A stretch of 64,000 nucleotides of DNA from a virus, in the IMG/VR virus record IMGVR_UViG_3300017991_000002, positions 141,368-205,367 of that record. The stretch is one strand, 5' to 3'. Below the pieces are notes generated by a model. That model searched no databases. It was not told the origin of the DNA and was given only the letters and a program-made list of their open reading frames with translations. Positions 52,205 to 60,883 of this stretch are shown piece by piece. The first letter of the stretch is position 1. Every line of letters begins with the position of its first letter. Both the position numbers and the translations under genes were made by a program.

Positions 52205-53230
52205 CTACCAATTTGTTATTGAACTTGTTTGTGCCCCTGAGGAGAAATCGAGGAGAAGCTTACCAAATCCAACATATTTCATATAAACGTCCGAATCTGA
52301 TGCATGCACTTTAATATTGCATCTTTGGTCCGTCAGATAATTAATCCCTGAAATATCTGGCCTGGCAATAAATTTTGTTACTGCATCGGAGGCACCGTAA
52401 TATGTGTTTGCCGACCCTACTGCATCCAATTCATACATAATGGCCGATGTATAGTGGAAATTGAACAAGGTAGTTTCACTTGCGTGCCCGTCGGCAATGA
52501 TACCAACTGTGGCCAAATTAATCTTCCAATTCTGCCTTGTATCAAATGCCTTATTTCCACGGGCCACCCAATCCGTCTTACTCTCATAACCCCCTGATCC
52601 AGTGTATGCAGCAGTATTAACACAGAAACTCTCGAGCAGATACCAGTCATCTTCATTAAGGTTGGAATCATACCCATTCGGGTTCCATGTGCTATCCGGG
52701 TAAGAGGCATCACTATTATTGCCAAGGATGTGCTCTATTTTCCACGCATTAACAAAACAGAGCTTGTCGGTAGAATGGACATAATCAACCTTGTCATTAA
52801 ATGCCTGTCGTCCATTCGTGGTCGTCGAACCATAGTCATAACCGGCCTCGTCCATAAAGATACCATGGATCCCGAGGTTAGTCTCCCACTCATCCACCTT
52901 TGATTTAAAATTAGCGAACGATTGGTATACCGTGACATAGCCGAATATTTTTACATCGGGATTTAATGCCATAATCCTGGGGACGATGACGCTCGTATTT
53001 GCCCAATCGCCGTGGCTGGTTGACTGGATACCGTCACCAAAAACAAGCAGGTCATACTTGGACATCTCCTGGGCAACTTTCTCATTATTCCACCCGTGCT
53101 GGGAACTATTGAAAGAATTAAGCCAGCCGTAATAAATTAACAGGTTTTTTGGTTGAATTACGCCAGCGCAAACAGTGGTTGCGAAAAGAAAAGAAACGAT
53201 CATGGTTAAAACAAAAACAGTCTTTCTCAT
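52205..53230 (-). CDS. Secreted TIM-barrel glycosidase-like protein (spherulin-4/GH114-like)
   Basis: 341 residues with AAAGGAGAACCAACA upstream. A clear Sec signal peptide MRKTVFVLTMIVSFLFATTV then CA-G (cut after about residue 22) leads a TIM-barrel-like domain: LLIYYGWLNSFNSSQHGWNN, YDLLVFGDGIQ, NPDVKIFGYVTVYQSFANFK, LGIHGIFMDEAGYDYGSTTT, LCFVNAW. The 'hGIFMDEAGYDYG' motif and strand order resemble spherulin-4/GH114/GH135-type glycosidases, with D and E in it as candidate catalytic residues. A secreted depolymerase is unusual for a phage fibre region. Confidence 0.7.
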   Translation of the reverse strand: MRKTVFVLTMIVSFLFATTVCAGVIQPKNLLIYYGWLNSFNSSQHGWNNEKVAQEMSKYDLLVFGDGIQSTSHGDWANTSVIVPRIMALNPDVKIFGYVTVYQSFANFKSKVDEWETNLGIHGIFMDEAGYDYGSTTTNGRQAFNDKVDYVHSTDKLCFVNAWKIEHILGNNSDASYPDSTWNPNGYDSNLNEDDWYLLESFCVNTAAYTGSGGYESKTDWVARGNKAFDTRQNWKINLATVGIIADGHASETTLFNFHYTSAIMYELDAVGSANTYYGASDAVTKFIARPDISGINYLTDQRCNIKVHASDSDVYMKYVGFGKLLLDFSSGAQTSSITNW

Positions 53231-53248
53231 TGTTGGTTCTCCTTTGTT

Positions 53249-56068
53249 TTATGATCCTGCTATGGTTCCTGTAAAAATCCACCAGTTTGTCCCATCTGAA
53301 ACTACCTGGTAGAAATTTGCCCCTCCCCCATTATCGTCAATATATGCGGTAAAGCCAGCTCCGACCGTCGCCGGGGTTCCAAATACAGTGTCCAATTCAG
53401 CGTCGGTTGGCGGGTTTGAAACATCGTCGGTGTGGACGGTCTGAGATATTCCTTCCCCCGAGAGGGACCACGAATCTTCATCTTCTTTATACGTGAGTGT
53501 CCCATCATTCGTCTCGCCATTAAACGTAATCTGGTAGTCGAGGCCGGTAAGGCCAGCACCGAGCGTTAAGACATTCGCAATACTGTCCTTGACCCAAAAA
53601 TGGGGAGGATTTGTCCCCTCCTTAACCCAAAACTCTGCAGCGTCGTCGGGACCGTTGAATTGAAATGCATCGCTGCCAAATGTTAATGAGGCAGTGTTCG
53701 CTGTATTCATAAACATTCCCGCCGTATCATCAAGGTAGATATTACTATTGGTTAGGTCAACATTACCGGATATTGTTATATCATCGGACAGTGTAAAATG
53801 GTCCGTTGACCAGGATAATGTCTCACCGGAAGATAACTGTAAATCATTCCCCGCTATAACCATGTCTCCCGAGACTTCGAGCGTCCCACTCCCGTAGAGG
53901 CCCATCAGATAACCGCCGCCCGAACTCTCTGTCCAATACGTATGGTACGACAATGCCCCAACTGCCGGAATAGCGCTCAAGTGAAATACAGTCCCAGCCG
54001 TCTCGTTCCCCTTGATAGTCGCCGTATTATCGGAAACAAAATCTATCATCGTCCCGCCGACTTCAAACGTCGTCGAATTGAACTCAAATTTCTGGCCGCC
54101 GCCAATCATGACACCGATCGTGTCTGCCGCAACATCATCAAATCCGGTATCCTGATCACTGTAGAAGGCAAACCCACTCGAGTTTACTCCTCCGGATACG
54201 TTCAAATCACACGACATATCAAATGAGTCTTCATCTTCCTGCCAGGTGATGACGCCGTCGTTTGTCTCACCGTCAAAAGTAAGGGTAAAATCCCGATCAG
54301 CTTCCCCATTGCCTATAATCATATCATCAGTGAAGGCAAACGCTGACCCATTCCACTGAAACGTTTCTGAGCCAGACAACTTACCGTCCATGGTGATAGG
54401 GGTACTTGTATTCATACTGATCCCTGACCCTATCAAAAGTCCTCCAGTCTGAATGTCGACGTTCCCGGTAAATTGAGTCATCGGAGCAGTCAACCTAAGC
54501 GCATTATCAGCTCCTGTAAGATGACCTACCTTGAACGTTCCAGTTCCTCCATCGAGGATCAATTCACCCCCGTCGGCATCCAAGATAAAGTCTCCCGAGG
54601 TGTACACATCATCATTGAACTCGAACCGGTCATCAGTAACGTGGTCGTATAGTAATGTCTTCGTGTAAGCAGCCCCGTCATAAAAATAGATAGTCCCTTG
54701 TTCAAGGAAGACGTCACCGCCTCCCATGTTAAGGTCGCCGTCAACAAACATGGAGCTGGCTTCAGCATCCCCCATTGAGACTTCGCCGTCGAAATACCCG
54801 GCCCAGGCCTTTCCACTTCCAGATGCCTTGGCATAAACACCATAGGCATTTGTATCAGCATTGGCCTCGAAGTATCCCCCGTAGGCCTCATCAACAGTAC
54901 CGCCACCCGCTTCAACCTTCGAATACATCCCGTACGCATTCTTCAGGGAAAATGTTGACGGCTGGATCGTACTGAGGATGCCGTAAACGTCATCATCATT
55001 AGCGGAAATAGTAAACGTCGAACGAATACCCATAGGGTCACGTGCGGGGGTGGTAGTGTTGTCAATGACGGCATCAATGCCGACGTAATAAGTTGCATTG
55101 AGCGTCTTTGATACTTTATGCGACGCATTGAATTCGACATGGTCGTTATTGAAATACCCTTTAATTAATGGGACAGAAGAATTCGTCGGCTCAATATAGA
55201 GTAGATCTGAGCCAGACTCATTCTCACCAGCCTGTGAGCCGAGAAAGATGTTCCGATCTCCGTCATTATTTCTCCCGGCGCGGTCGCCTACGAAGACATT
55301 CCCCTGCCCTCGATCAAGGTTACCACCCGCACGGGAGCCAAAAACGGAGTTGTTAAATGCGGTCGTCATATTATCCCCGGCAGCAGCCCCAAAAATAGAA
55401 TTGTCGCTTCCCTCGCTCGCCGTTCCACCTGCGCCCGCACCGTTGTAGGTATTATAGTTCCCATCGGCATTTTGGCCACAGCGATAGCCAGTGAATGTAT
55501 TCCTCGATCCTTTATTTCCCGTCCCTGCATCCTCTCCAACACCGGTGCTCTCCGTACCGATGATCGCCAGCATCTGATCGTCTTCTATGTTGTATGTATA
55601 ATCATCGCTGGATAGATTCATGTCACCATTCAGCGTAAAGGAGGAGGTCTCAATCGAGTTGGCCACAATATCACCGAACTCCCAATCAAGGGCCATGTTG
55701 TTTGGAAAGTGTTGCCAGGCAAGGGTGATGTTCTGGATCGTTGTCACGTTTCTAATGGCAAGGAGATCCCCTTTTTTAAGCACGTATGTTGTATTCCCAG
55801 ACCAATTCGACCCGGTCCACAGTATTGTCTGCCACGTTTGTGAGTCGAGGGAGAAGGCGGATACGAGAACCCCGGTATCTTTTGTGGCCAAGAGGTCGCC
55901 AACATAGACCAGCGTCCGCTCCTCACCAACCCACCATCCGGTATTGTAAGTATCAGCACCCGTCTCCAGTTGCGTCGGTTTTCTGACCGGCACCTGTTTG
56001 ATTATCGTTGCCTCGACAGTAGTAAAGGCAAAAAGAATAATTGCCAATAATATCAAAAGTTTCCTCAT
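53249..56068 (-). CDS. Long fibre/adhesin with Sec signal peptide and YadA-like repeats
   Basis: About 939 residues from ATG 56068, chosen for the AGGAG eight bases upstream; the frame is open to 56095. A signal peptide MRKLLILLAIILFAFTTVEA opens it. Five repeats of the form NTFTGYRCGQN / NSIFGAAAGDN / NVFVGDRAGRN / NIFLGSQAGEN follow near residues 195-290. A fibre body rich in 'GDMNLSS', 'MGDAEASSMFVDGDLNMGGG' follows. The C-terminal cassette TVHTDDVSNPPTDAELDTVF and FYQVVSDGTNWWIFTGT is shared with 56533-57627. Secreted location is unusual for a tail fibre. Confidence 0.75.
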   Translation of the reverse strand: MRKLLILLAIILFAFTTVEATIIKQVPVRKPTQLETGADTYNTGWWVGEERTLVYVGDLLATKDTGVLVSAFSLDSQTWQTILWTGSNWSGNTTYVLKKGDLLAIRNVTTIQNITLAWQHFPNNMALDWEFGDIVANSIETSSFTLNGDMNLSSDDYTYNIEDDQMLAIIGTESTGVGEDAGTGNKGSRNTFTGYRCGQNADGNYNTYNGAGAGGTASEGSDNSIFGAAAGDNMTTAFNNSVFGSRAGGNLDRGQGNVFVGDRAGRNNDGDRNIFLGSQAGENESGSDLLYIEPTNSSVPLIKGYFNNDHVEFNASHKVSKTLNATYYVGIDAVIDNTTTPARDPMGIRSTFTISANDDDVYGILSTIQPSTFSLKNAYGMYSKVEAGGGTVDEAYGGYFEANADTNAYGVYAKASGSGKAWAGYFDGEVSMGDAEASSMFVDGDLNMGGGDVFLEQGTIYFYDGAAYTKTLLYDHVTDDRFEFNDDVYTSGDFILDADGGELILDGGTGTFKVGHLTGADNALRLTAPMTQFTGNVDIQTGGLLIGSGISMNTSTPITMDGKLSGSETFQWNGSAFAFTDDMIIGNGEADRDFTLTFDGETNDGVITWQEDEDSFDMSCDLNVSGGVNSSGFAFYSDQDTGFDDVAADTIGVMIGGGQKFEFNSTTFEVGGTMIDFVSDNTATIKGNETAGTVFHLSAIPAVGALSYHTYWTESSGGGYLMGLYGSGTLEVSGDMVIAGNDLQLSSGETLSWSTDHFTLSDDITISGNVDLTNSNIYLDDTAGMFMNTANTASLTFGSDAFQFNGPDDAAEFWVKEGTNPPHFWVKDSIANVLTLGAGLTGLDYQITFNGETNDGTLTYKEDEDSWSLSGEGISQTVHTDDVSNPPTDAELDTVFGTPATVGAGFTAYIDDNGGGANFYQVVSDGTNWWIFTGTIAGS

Positions 56069-56079
56069 CGCTTTCACTC

Positions 56080-56523
56080 CTATAATATCCACCAATTGCT
56101 TCCATCACTTTGAACGGTAACCCCGTCATATTGAGAGGCAAAAGAGAATGATGCCTGACCATCAATCGACTCTCCTCCTTGTGCATTCAGGGTGACTGCA
56201 TTCGTTATATCAATTGCTTTAACATTAAAAGTCTGCCCTTCATTACCCACCGCCGTGGGGAGGTTGGCATCGACCGTATTTACCGATCCATCACAGAGAA
56301 TGGTACCGTCATCGGTCGTTATATCATATGTCAGCAGGCTAACAGTCTTAATACCACCCTGGGATGACTGACCTGCCCTATTCCACGCAGCGATTGTATT
56401 GTTAAGTAATTCAGCAGAGACAGCATCCACCTTATCGAGGATGACTTCCCCGCCGTCATCTTGAGCAAGTTTCCTGACATGAGTTTGGAATGTCGGGCTT
56501 GTCTGCCCCTCGATAATAGCCAT
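56080..56523 (-). CDS. Short fibre protein with shared N-terminal and C-terminal cassettes
   Basis: 147 residues with TAGGAGTAGCAT upstream. N-terminus SPTFQTHVRKLAQDDGGEVI, LDKVDAVSAELLN is nearly the same as in 46644-48320. The C-terminus (GGESIDGQASFSFASQYDGV then TVQSDGSNWWIL) is the short knob common in phage fibres. It is a minimal anchor-plus-tip protein. Confidence 0.72.
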   Translation of the reverse strand: MAIIEGQTSPTFQTHVRKLAQDDGGEVILDKVDAVSAELLNNTIAAWNRAGQSSQGGIKTVSLLTYDITTDDGTILCDGSVNTVDANLPTAVGNEGQTFNVKAIDITNAVTLNAQGGESIDGQASFSFASQYDGVTVQSDGSNWWIL

Positions 56524-56532
56524 ATGCTACTC

Positions 56533-57627
56533 CTATGTTGCTTTGGTTGCAGTAAAAATCCACCAGTTCGTCCCGTCTGAAACAACCTGATAGAAATTGT
56601 TCCCGTCTCCATTGTCATTAATATATGCAGTAAACCCAGCCCCGACAGTACCGGGCGCACCGAAGATCGCATCCAGCTCGGCATCGGTTGGGGGATTCGA
56701 GACATTGTCCGTGTGGACGGTCAACTTGAAGCCCTCATTCTGCGTATCAACCACAAAAATGTCTCCGGTGTCACCGCTTTTTCGAATAAGGAGGGCTTCC
56801 GTCGACGTGAAGTCATTGATCATTTTTCCGCCGTCGCCATAGAATGAGGCTTCCCAGGTAGCAATTCGTCCCGAGCGTGTCCCATCAGAAGCATAGAGGG
56901 CTTCCCAATTGGAGCACATAGATGCCGTCCTTGCTGCACCATTGAAGCTGGCCGATGCTTCTGTCCCATCGCCATAGGTTGACGGGAGTGCAACATAAAT
57001 GCCGTAAACATCTGGCCCGTTCTCAAGGCTGAGTCCAGTGTAGTCAACCTTGACTCCCATCAGCGTATCATCAGCACCGGGCGTTTGAATATTGGTCACG
57101 AGTATCTGCTCTCCATCAACGGTCGTGTTCGTAATGGGGATGATCAAACTGCCGTTAGGGTCAATTCTGAGTATCGGATCGCCATTGTTCTTCTGGCACT
57201 GCAGGAGGTCGTTCGTCTGGGTAGTCCACGCCTGGACGATGTGCTGGACAATGTCGGCACCAATTTCCAGGTAGTACGTCTTCGTCTCAAAGGCTTCTTT
57301 CTTACTTGTAATGTTTTCAATATTTGTTCCGGAGCAATTCGGGCATTCGGACGGAAACTCCTTACCACGAACAACAAAGCGAGTATTGTCGTCGTAGCAC
57401 CACAATTGGTATTGATTCAGGGGTGCCCCGTCATGATCCGCCACTACCGTATCGAGTGCATCTTTTTCACCACTACTCAAATCAGATTCGAAATAAACAT
57501 CCAGCGAATCGGTCTCGTCTTCATACTTGCCACCCTGATACGCCGTCGTGATAGCTGATTCATTTTCGATCTCCGCAGCGAGTGTGGTGAGGTTGACTGT
57601 GCTCTTGGTGTAATTATACGTCGCCAT
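56533..57627 (-). CDS. Tail fibre-like protein with shared C-terminal cassette
   Basis: 364 residues; TAATG couples it to the upstream gene. Its N-terminus (YNYTKSTVNLTTLAAEIENE, LSSGEKDALDTVVADHDGAP) is common in phage fibres. A C-x2-C pair (CPNC near residue 95) is present. The C-terminus TVHTDNVSNPPTDAELDAIF, GAGFTAYINDNGDG, FYQVVSDGTNWWIFTAT matches the 53249-56068 protein, indicating module exchange or duplication. Confidence 0.7.
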   Translation of the reverse strand: MATYNYTKSTVNLTTLAAEIENESAITTAYQGGKYEDETDSLDVYFESDLSSGEKDALDTVVADHDGAPLNQYQLWCYDDNTRFVVRGKEFPSECPNCSGTNIENITSKKEAFETKTYYLEIGADIVQHIVQAWTTQTNDLLQCQKNNGDPILRIDPNGSLIIPITNTTVDGEQILVTNIQTPGADDTLMGVKVDYTGLSLENGPDVYGIYVALPSTYGDGTEASASFNGAARTASMCSNWEALYASDGTRSGRIATWEASFYGDGGKMINDFTSTEALLIRKSGDTGDIFVVDTQNEGFKLTVHTDNVSNPPTDAELDAIFGAPGTVGAGFTAYINDNGDGNNFYQVVSDGTNWWIFTATKAT

Positions 57628-58871
57628 TATGAAACCCTCCAGATAACGATTCTTCGTCGTCGTATCGAGGCCGTGCCATTATTATCATTTCTATAATTCA
57701 TGGTCACTGTATGTGTCGTCGCCGACCCAAACGTCGCAATATAGAATCCCGATATTGGCATCCAATTGCTTTCGTCGGCCACCTCCTCGTACATGGCACC
57801 GATCGTCGTCGTTCCATCAAGCTGAATATACGCATCGAAATACCCACTGGAGTTATCATCCGAGAAGGCCTCAAAATACCAGCCGATATAGTAATCACCG
57901 GCGGGAATTGTTCCGGTCGTCAATGTTTGCGTCGTTGCATACACACCTGTGTCATTGTCAGCCTGGCCATCCGTATTAACAGACTGGAAATGGGACCCGA
58001 AGATGACTATATCATTGATGTCCGAGAGGGCCGCCTTCTTTTTACTGTTCGAATCTTCACTGTCCTCGATAAGGAACTCATCTGCGCCGACCAGTGCAGT
58101 CTTCGCTGTTATGGCATTTATCTCCCCTGACGTGTCATCGTGGATCGCTGTCCCATCTGCCCCGTCATCGACCGTTGCGGTGGAAAGCGTCCCGCCTAGA
58201 TCCCCGCCGAGTGGCAATGAACCGACCGTGACATCCTTCTTGTTATTTGAGTCCTCACTGTCCTCAATCAGTAAATGGTCGGCAGAAACCGGGCTTGCTT
58301 TGTCTGCTATTGCAACGATCTCACCGGCGACGTTGTCGTGGATGGAGTCAGCATGGTTATGAAGAGAATCGGCATCACTCCCGTCCGTCAACGTTCCAAG
58401 ATCGGTCTTCTCAGCAGCGGTAACAAGTTTATAGGTCGTACCGTCAGGAATATCATCCAAGTCATCAGCCGTCTTATCAAAGACATCAGCTCCTATATCG
58501 AGCTGGAGGTCTTCATCTCCACCGTCACCGACCTCGGTCGCCATGATCTTATTCGCCGTACCTATTAACTTAGCAAGCAAATAATCTGCAGTCGTGTCAT
58601 TTGATGACACCTTGATCTTCTCGTCGGTAAAAGCACCGGATATTTGATCATAGGTGACTGCATCGCCGGATGACGTCCCATCTGCCAGGTTGGTTAGTTT
58701 GTACCCGCCAGCATCCTGATCAACCCCCCAAGCAACGGCCGAATCACTCCGCAGGAACTCCGCACCATCCTCAAGCTTTGACGTTTCAATATCAGCGGCG
58801 CTGTTTATCTCATCATTGGTGAGGGTATCATCTTTGATCTGAGTATTACCTCGTATTTTCGTTACTGCCAT
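57627..58871 (-). CDS. Tail fibre-like protein
   Basis: 414 residues. N-terminus AVTKIRGNTQIKDDTLTNDE is similar to the 50595-52175 start, and residues 90-130 (KVSSNDTTADYLLAKLIGTA, then NKIMATEVGDGGDEDLQLDI) are typical of phage fibre shafts. Two copies of an EDSEDSNNKK motif (LLIEDSEDSNNKKDVTV, FLIEDSEDSNSKKKAAL) show internal duplication. The C-terminal beta domain (YYIGWYFEAFSDDNSSGYFD) looks like a C1q-type tip. Confidence 0.7.
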   Translation of the reverse strand: MAVTKIRGNTQIKDDTLTNDEINSAADIETSKLEDGAEFLRSDSAVAWGVDQDAGGYKLTNLADGTSSGDAVTYDQISGAFTDEKIKVSSNDTTADYLLAKLIGTANKIMATEVGDGGDEDLQLDIGADVFDKTADDLDDIPDGTTYKLVTAAEKTDLGTLTDGSDADSLHNHADSIHDNVAGEIVAIADKASPVSADHLLIEDSEDSNNKKDVTVGSLPLGGDLGGTLSTATVDDGADGTAIHDDTSGEINAITAKTALVGADEFLIEDSEDSNSKKKAALSDINDIVIFGSHFQSVNTDGQADNDTGVYATTQTLTTGTIPAGDYYIGWYFEAFSDDNSSGYFDAYIQLDGTTTIGAMYEEVADESNWMPISGFYIATFGSATTHTVTMNYRNDNNGTASIRRRRIVIWRVS

Positions 58872-59143
58872 CGCCTACCTCGCTCATAAATATTTTTCTT
58901 TTCATTCCAATACTCCTTGGCCTGTTTCAAGGAAATAAAACTGCTCGTATATGGACGACACGGACATTCTTCATTTTTACACTCAACAATCCATTCCATC
59001 CTCTGTGCCACCGTATTCGTCTCAATAACTGGTTGTTCGCCGCAGGCATAACAATATCGGAGGGGCTCATCCTTCTGCCTTAAAGAGTCCTCGATGCGTT
59101 TCTTGTACGCAATCATTTCCAGATGATCTTCCCACGTGTCCAT
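58862..59143 (-). CDS. Lar-like zinc protein (restriction alleviation family?)
   Basis: 93 residues. The core RYCYACGEQPVIETNTVAQR, EWIVECKNEECPCRPYTSSF, ISLKQAKEYWNEKKNIYERG follows the Lar-family pattern: C-x2-C, then W..eC.neeC, then s...a...WN. In lambdoid phages Lar alleviates host restriction; many phages carry homologues of unproven function. Start overlap with the fibre gene means it is co-translated. Confidence 0.6.
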   Translation of the reverse strand: MDTWEDHLEMIAYKKRIEDSLRQKDEPLRYCYACGEQPVIETNTVAQRMEWIVECKNEECPCRPYTSSFISLKQAKEYWNEKKNIYERGRRWQ

Positions 59144-59148
59144 AACCC

Positions 59149-59247
59149 TTACAATTCACCGACAAAAAATGTAAATAACATAGCGGTGATGAAATGTATA
59201 ACAAAGAGAGACAGTAATGTACCAATCAACCAGTTCAAAAGCATCAT
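59149..59247 (-). CDS. 32-residue single-span membrane peptide
   Basis: A small ORF from ATG 59247 with GGGAGGATTTGAC upstream to TAA 59149. The peptide starts MMLLNWLIGTLLSLFVIHFI and is almost wholly hydrophobic, a single membrane helix with a short GEL end. It lies between the Lar-like gene and the gene at 59263. Could be a membrane-active or assembly peptide; function unknown. Confidence 0.6.
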   Translation of the reverse strand: MMLLNWLIGTLLSLFVIHFITAMLFTFFVGEL

Positions 59248-59262
59248 GTCAAATCCTCCCCC

Positions 59263-59637
59263 TTAACGCGGTCCACGATATGGATAATGAATAGGCGTCC
59301 TTGACCCTGCAATCGATCTTTTTAATCGCTCCTTCCGCAGCTCCTTTATTCTCCTTTCCTCTTCACTGCTCTTGGTAATAAACTCAAAAAATCTGTCGGA
59401 TTCCTCGGCAGTGAACATCTTCTCTCTTTCTTTCCGCAAAATTCTTTTACGAAGCTCCTGTTTCCTTCGTTCTATCTCCCCGGCCCTAGAGGTATACTCG
59501 AGAAAGTCCTTTGACTTTTTCCGTCTCTTCGAAAAAACCGGTACAACATCACATGCCTCAGCAATAACTTCCCCAGCCAAGGCAGCAGGGTGAAATCCTT
59601 CCAACGAAAGACCCAAAATGTCGTCTATCGTCCGCAT
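59263..59637 (-). CDS. Helical basic protein with capsid-targeting-like N-terminus
   Basis: 124 residues; TAATG overlap with the gene upstream. The N-terminus MRTIDDILGLSLE-G (residue 13) and GEVIAE-A (residue 27) fit prohead-protease sites. After that it is highly basic and helical (SKRRKKSKDFLEYTSRAGEI, RKQELRKRILRKEREKMFTA). Function unknown; internal head protein is a hypothesis. Confidence 0.6.
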   Translation of the reverse strand: MRTIDDILGLSLEGFHPAALAGEVIAEACDVVPVFSKRRKKSKDFLEYTSRAGEIERRKQELRKRILRKEREKMFTAEESDRFFEFITKSSEEERRIKELRKERLKRSIAGSRTPIHYPYRGPR

Positions 59638-60815
59638 TACACCAGCTCTTTCACGACCAAGAGACCGACTTCCATGCCGATCTTCTTGACTGCTTTATCC
59701 TTCTGCGTTGGTTTTGCTTCCTTGACGCCATTGGCCATATTACTGAATTTCCACCGGACACGAGGAAGCTCAGTAACAATGTTAATAGCCTGCTCAATCT
59801 GGGCCATGTCAGCTGAAAAATTCTCCGAATCAATCTTATTGATGATGTAATCAGCAGCTTCTCTCTTCACCCCGGAATACTCCTGCGGGCTAAGCATCCC
59901 TTTGATATTTGCCGCCTCCAGCATTGGTCCAAGGGCCTTGGCTATCTTCGACGCGGACACTCCATTGTTTCCTTTGTGCATTGCACCAACAGAATAATTC
60001 TTGGTAATTTTGGCACCATTGCCAGCCTTGGTCAGTTTGAAAGTTGGCGTCGGAGTGACTCCTTTGCCAGACATTGTAACCTTGCCCAAATATGACTTGC
60101 TTGCCTCTTCAAGCTGCTCTTCCGTAAAGGCAACCTCACTCTTACAGCTCGGGCAGGTAACAAATGCCCCCTCTTCATCTTCTTCCAAGAATTCAAACCC
60201 GAACGGGAATACGCTTTCGCAGTAAGGACACTCAACTTCCTCGTAAGGGATAACGTCGCTACCCTCGTTCAAGGACCCGGCATGAACCTTCATACTTGGC
60301 TGGGAGAACCACTTCGTCTCACGAATCGCTCTCTTGGGTTCGATTGATTTGTCCGCCCCGAAACGACCGGTAACATTTATTCCTGCACGACCTACAGCTT
60401 CGGCAATCATCTTCTCTATTTCATAAGGAAGAAGGTTCGCCCGCCACTTAAGATCACCGATGACCATATTGTCATCCTCAGAAATACCCATCTTTCTCCG
60501 CAGGGACCCTTTGACCTCTTCAAACGTACTCCGGAGGCCTTCCCGGTTACCAAGATTCGTGTTATGGATCCGGCCTGCTCGGAGTTTGAGGTTTCCGACC
60601 TGACCATTAATTGCCATAAACTGAGGATCACTGAAATCGGTCTCAATGATCAGATTGACCACTTTCTCATTAACTTCTCGTCTTTTCGACTGGGGAGCCG
60701 CAATCAACGGTTTCATTGGAGCCTGAATCCCGGCCCCTGATGTTAACTCATCAATCTGGCCAGGAACTCTTTTCGTCCCTTTCAGCCCCTGATGAATAAT
60801 CCCTGTATATGTCAT
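59637..60815 (-). CDS. Zinc-ribbon protein of unknown function
   Basis: 392 residues with CAAGGAGATAAACA upstream. A zinc ribbon lies at residues about 190-225: VECPYCESVFPFGFEFLEED then FVTCPSCKSEVAFTEEQLE. It closely matches ribbons at 37750 and 38384. Before it is a basic region with GRFGADKSIEPKRAIRETKW; after it, a helical C-terminus (IAKALGPMLEAANIKGMLSP). Function unknown. Confidence 0.65.
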   Translation of the reverse strand: MTYTGIIHQGLKGTKRVPGQIDELTSGAGIQAPMKPLIAAPQSKRREVNEKVVNLIIETDFSDPQFMAINGQVGNLKLRAGRIHNTNLGNREGLRSTFEEVKGSLRRKMGISEDDNMVIGDLKWRANLLPYEIEKMIAEAVGRAGINVTGRFGADKSIEPKRAIRETKWFSQPSMKVHAGSLNEGSDVIPYEEVECPYCESVFPFGFEFLEEDEEGAFVTCPSCKSEVAFTEEQLEEASKSYLGKVTMSGKGVTPTPTFKLTKAGNGAKITKNYSVGAMHKGNNGVSASKIAKALGPMLEAANIKGMLSPQEYSGVKREAADYIINKIDSENFSADMAQIEQAINIVTELPRVRWKFSNMANGVKEAKPTQKDKAVKKIGMEVGLLVVKELV

Positions 60816-60883
60816 TGTTTATCTCCTTGCTTGATCTGTTACGTATAGTTTACTCATACTTTATTGACTTGTCCACTAAAAAA

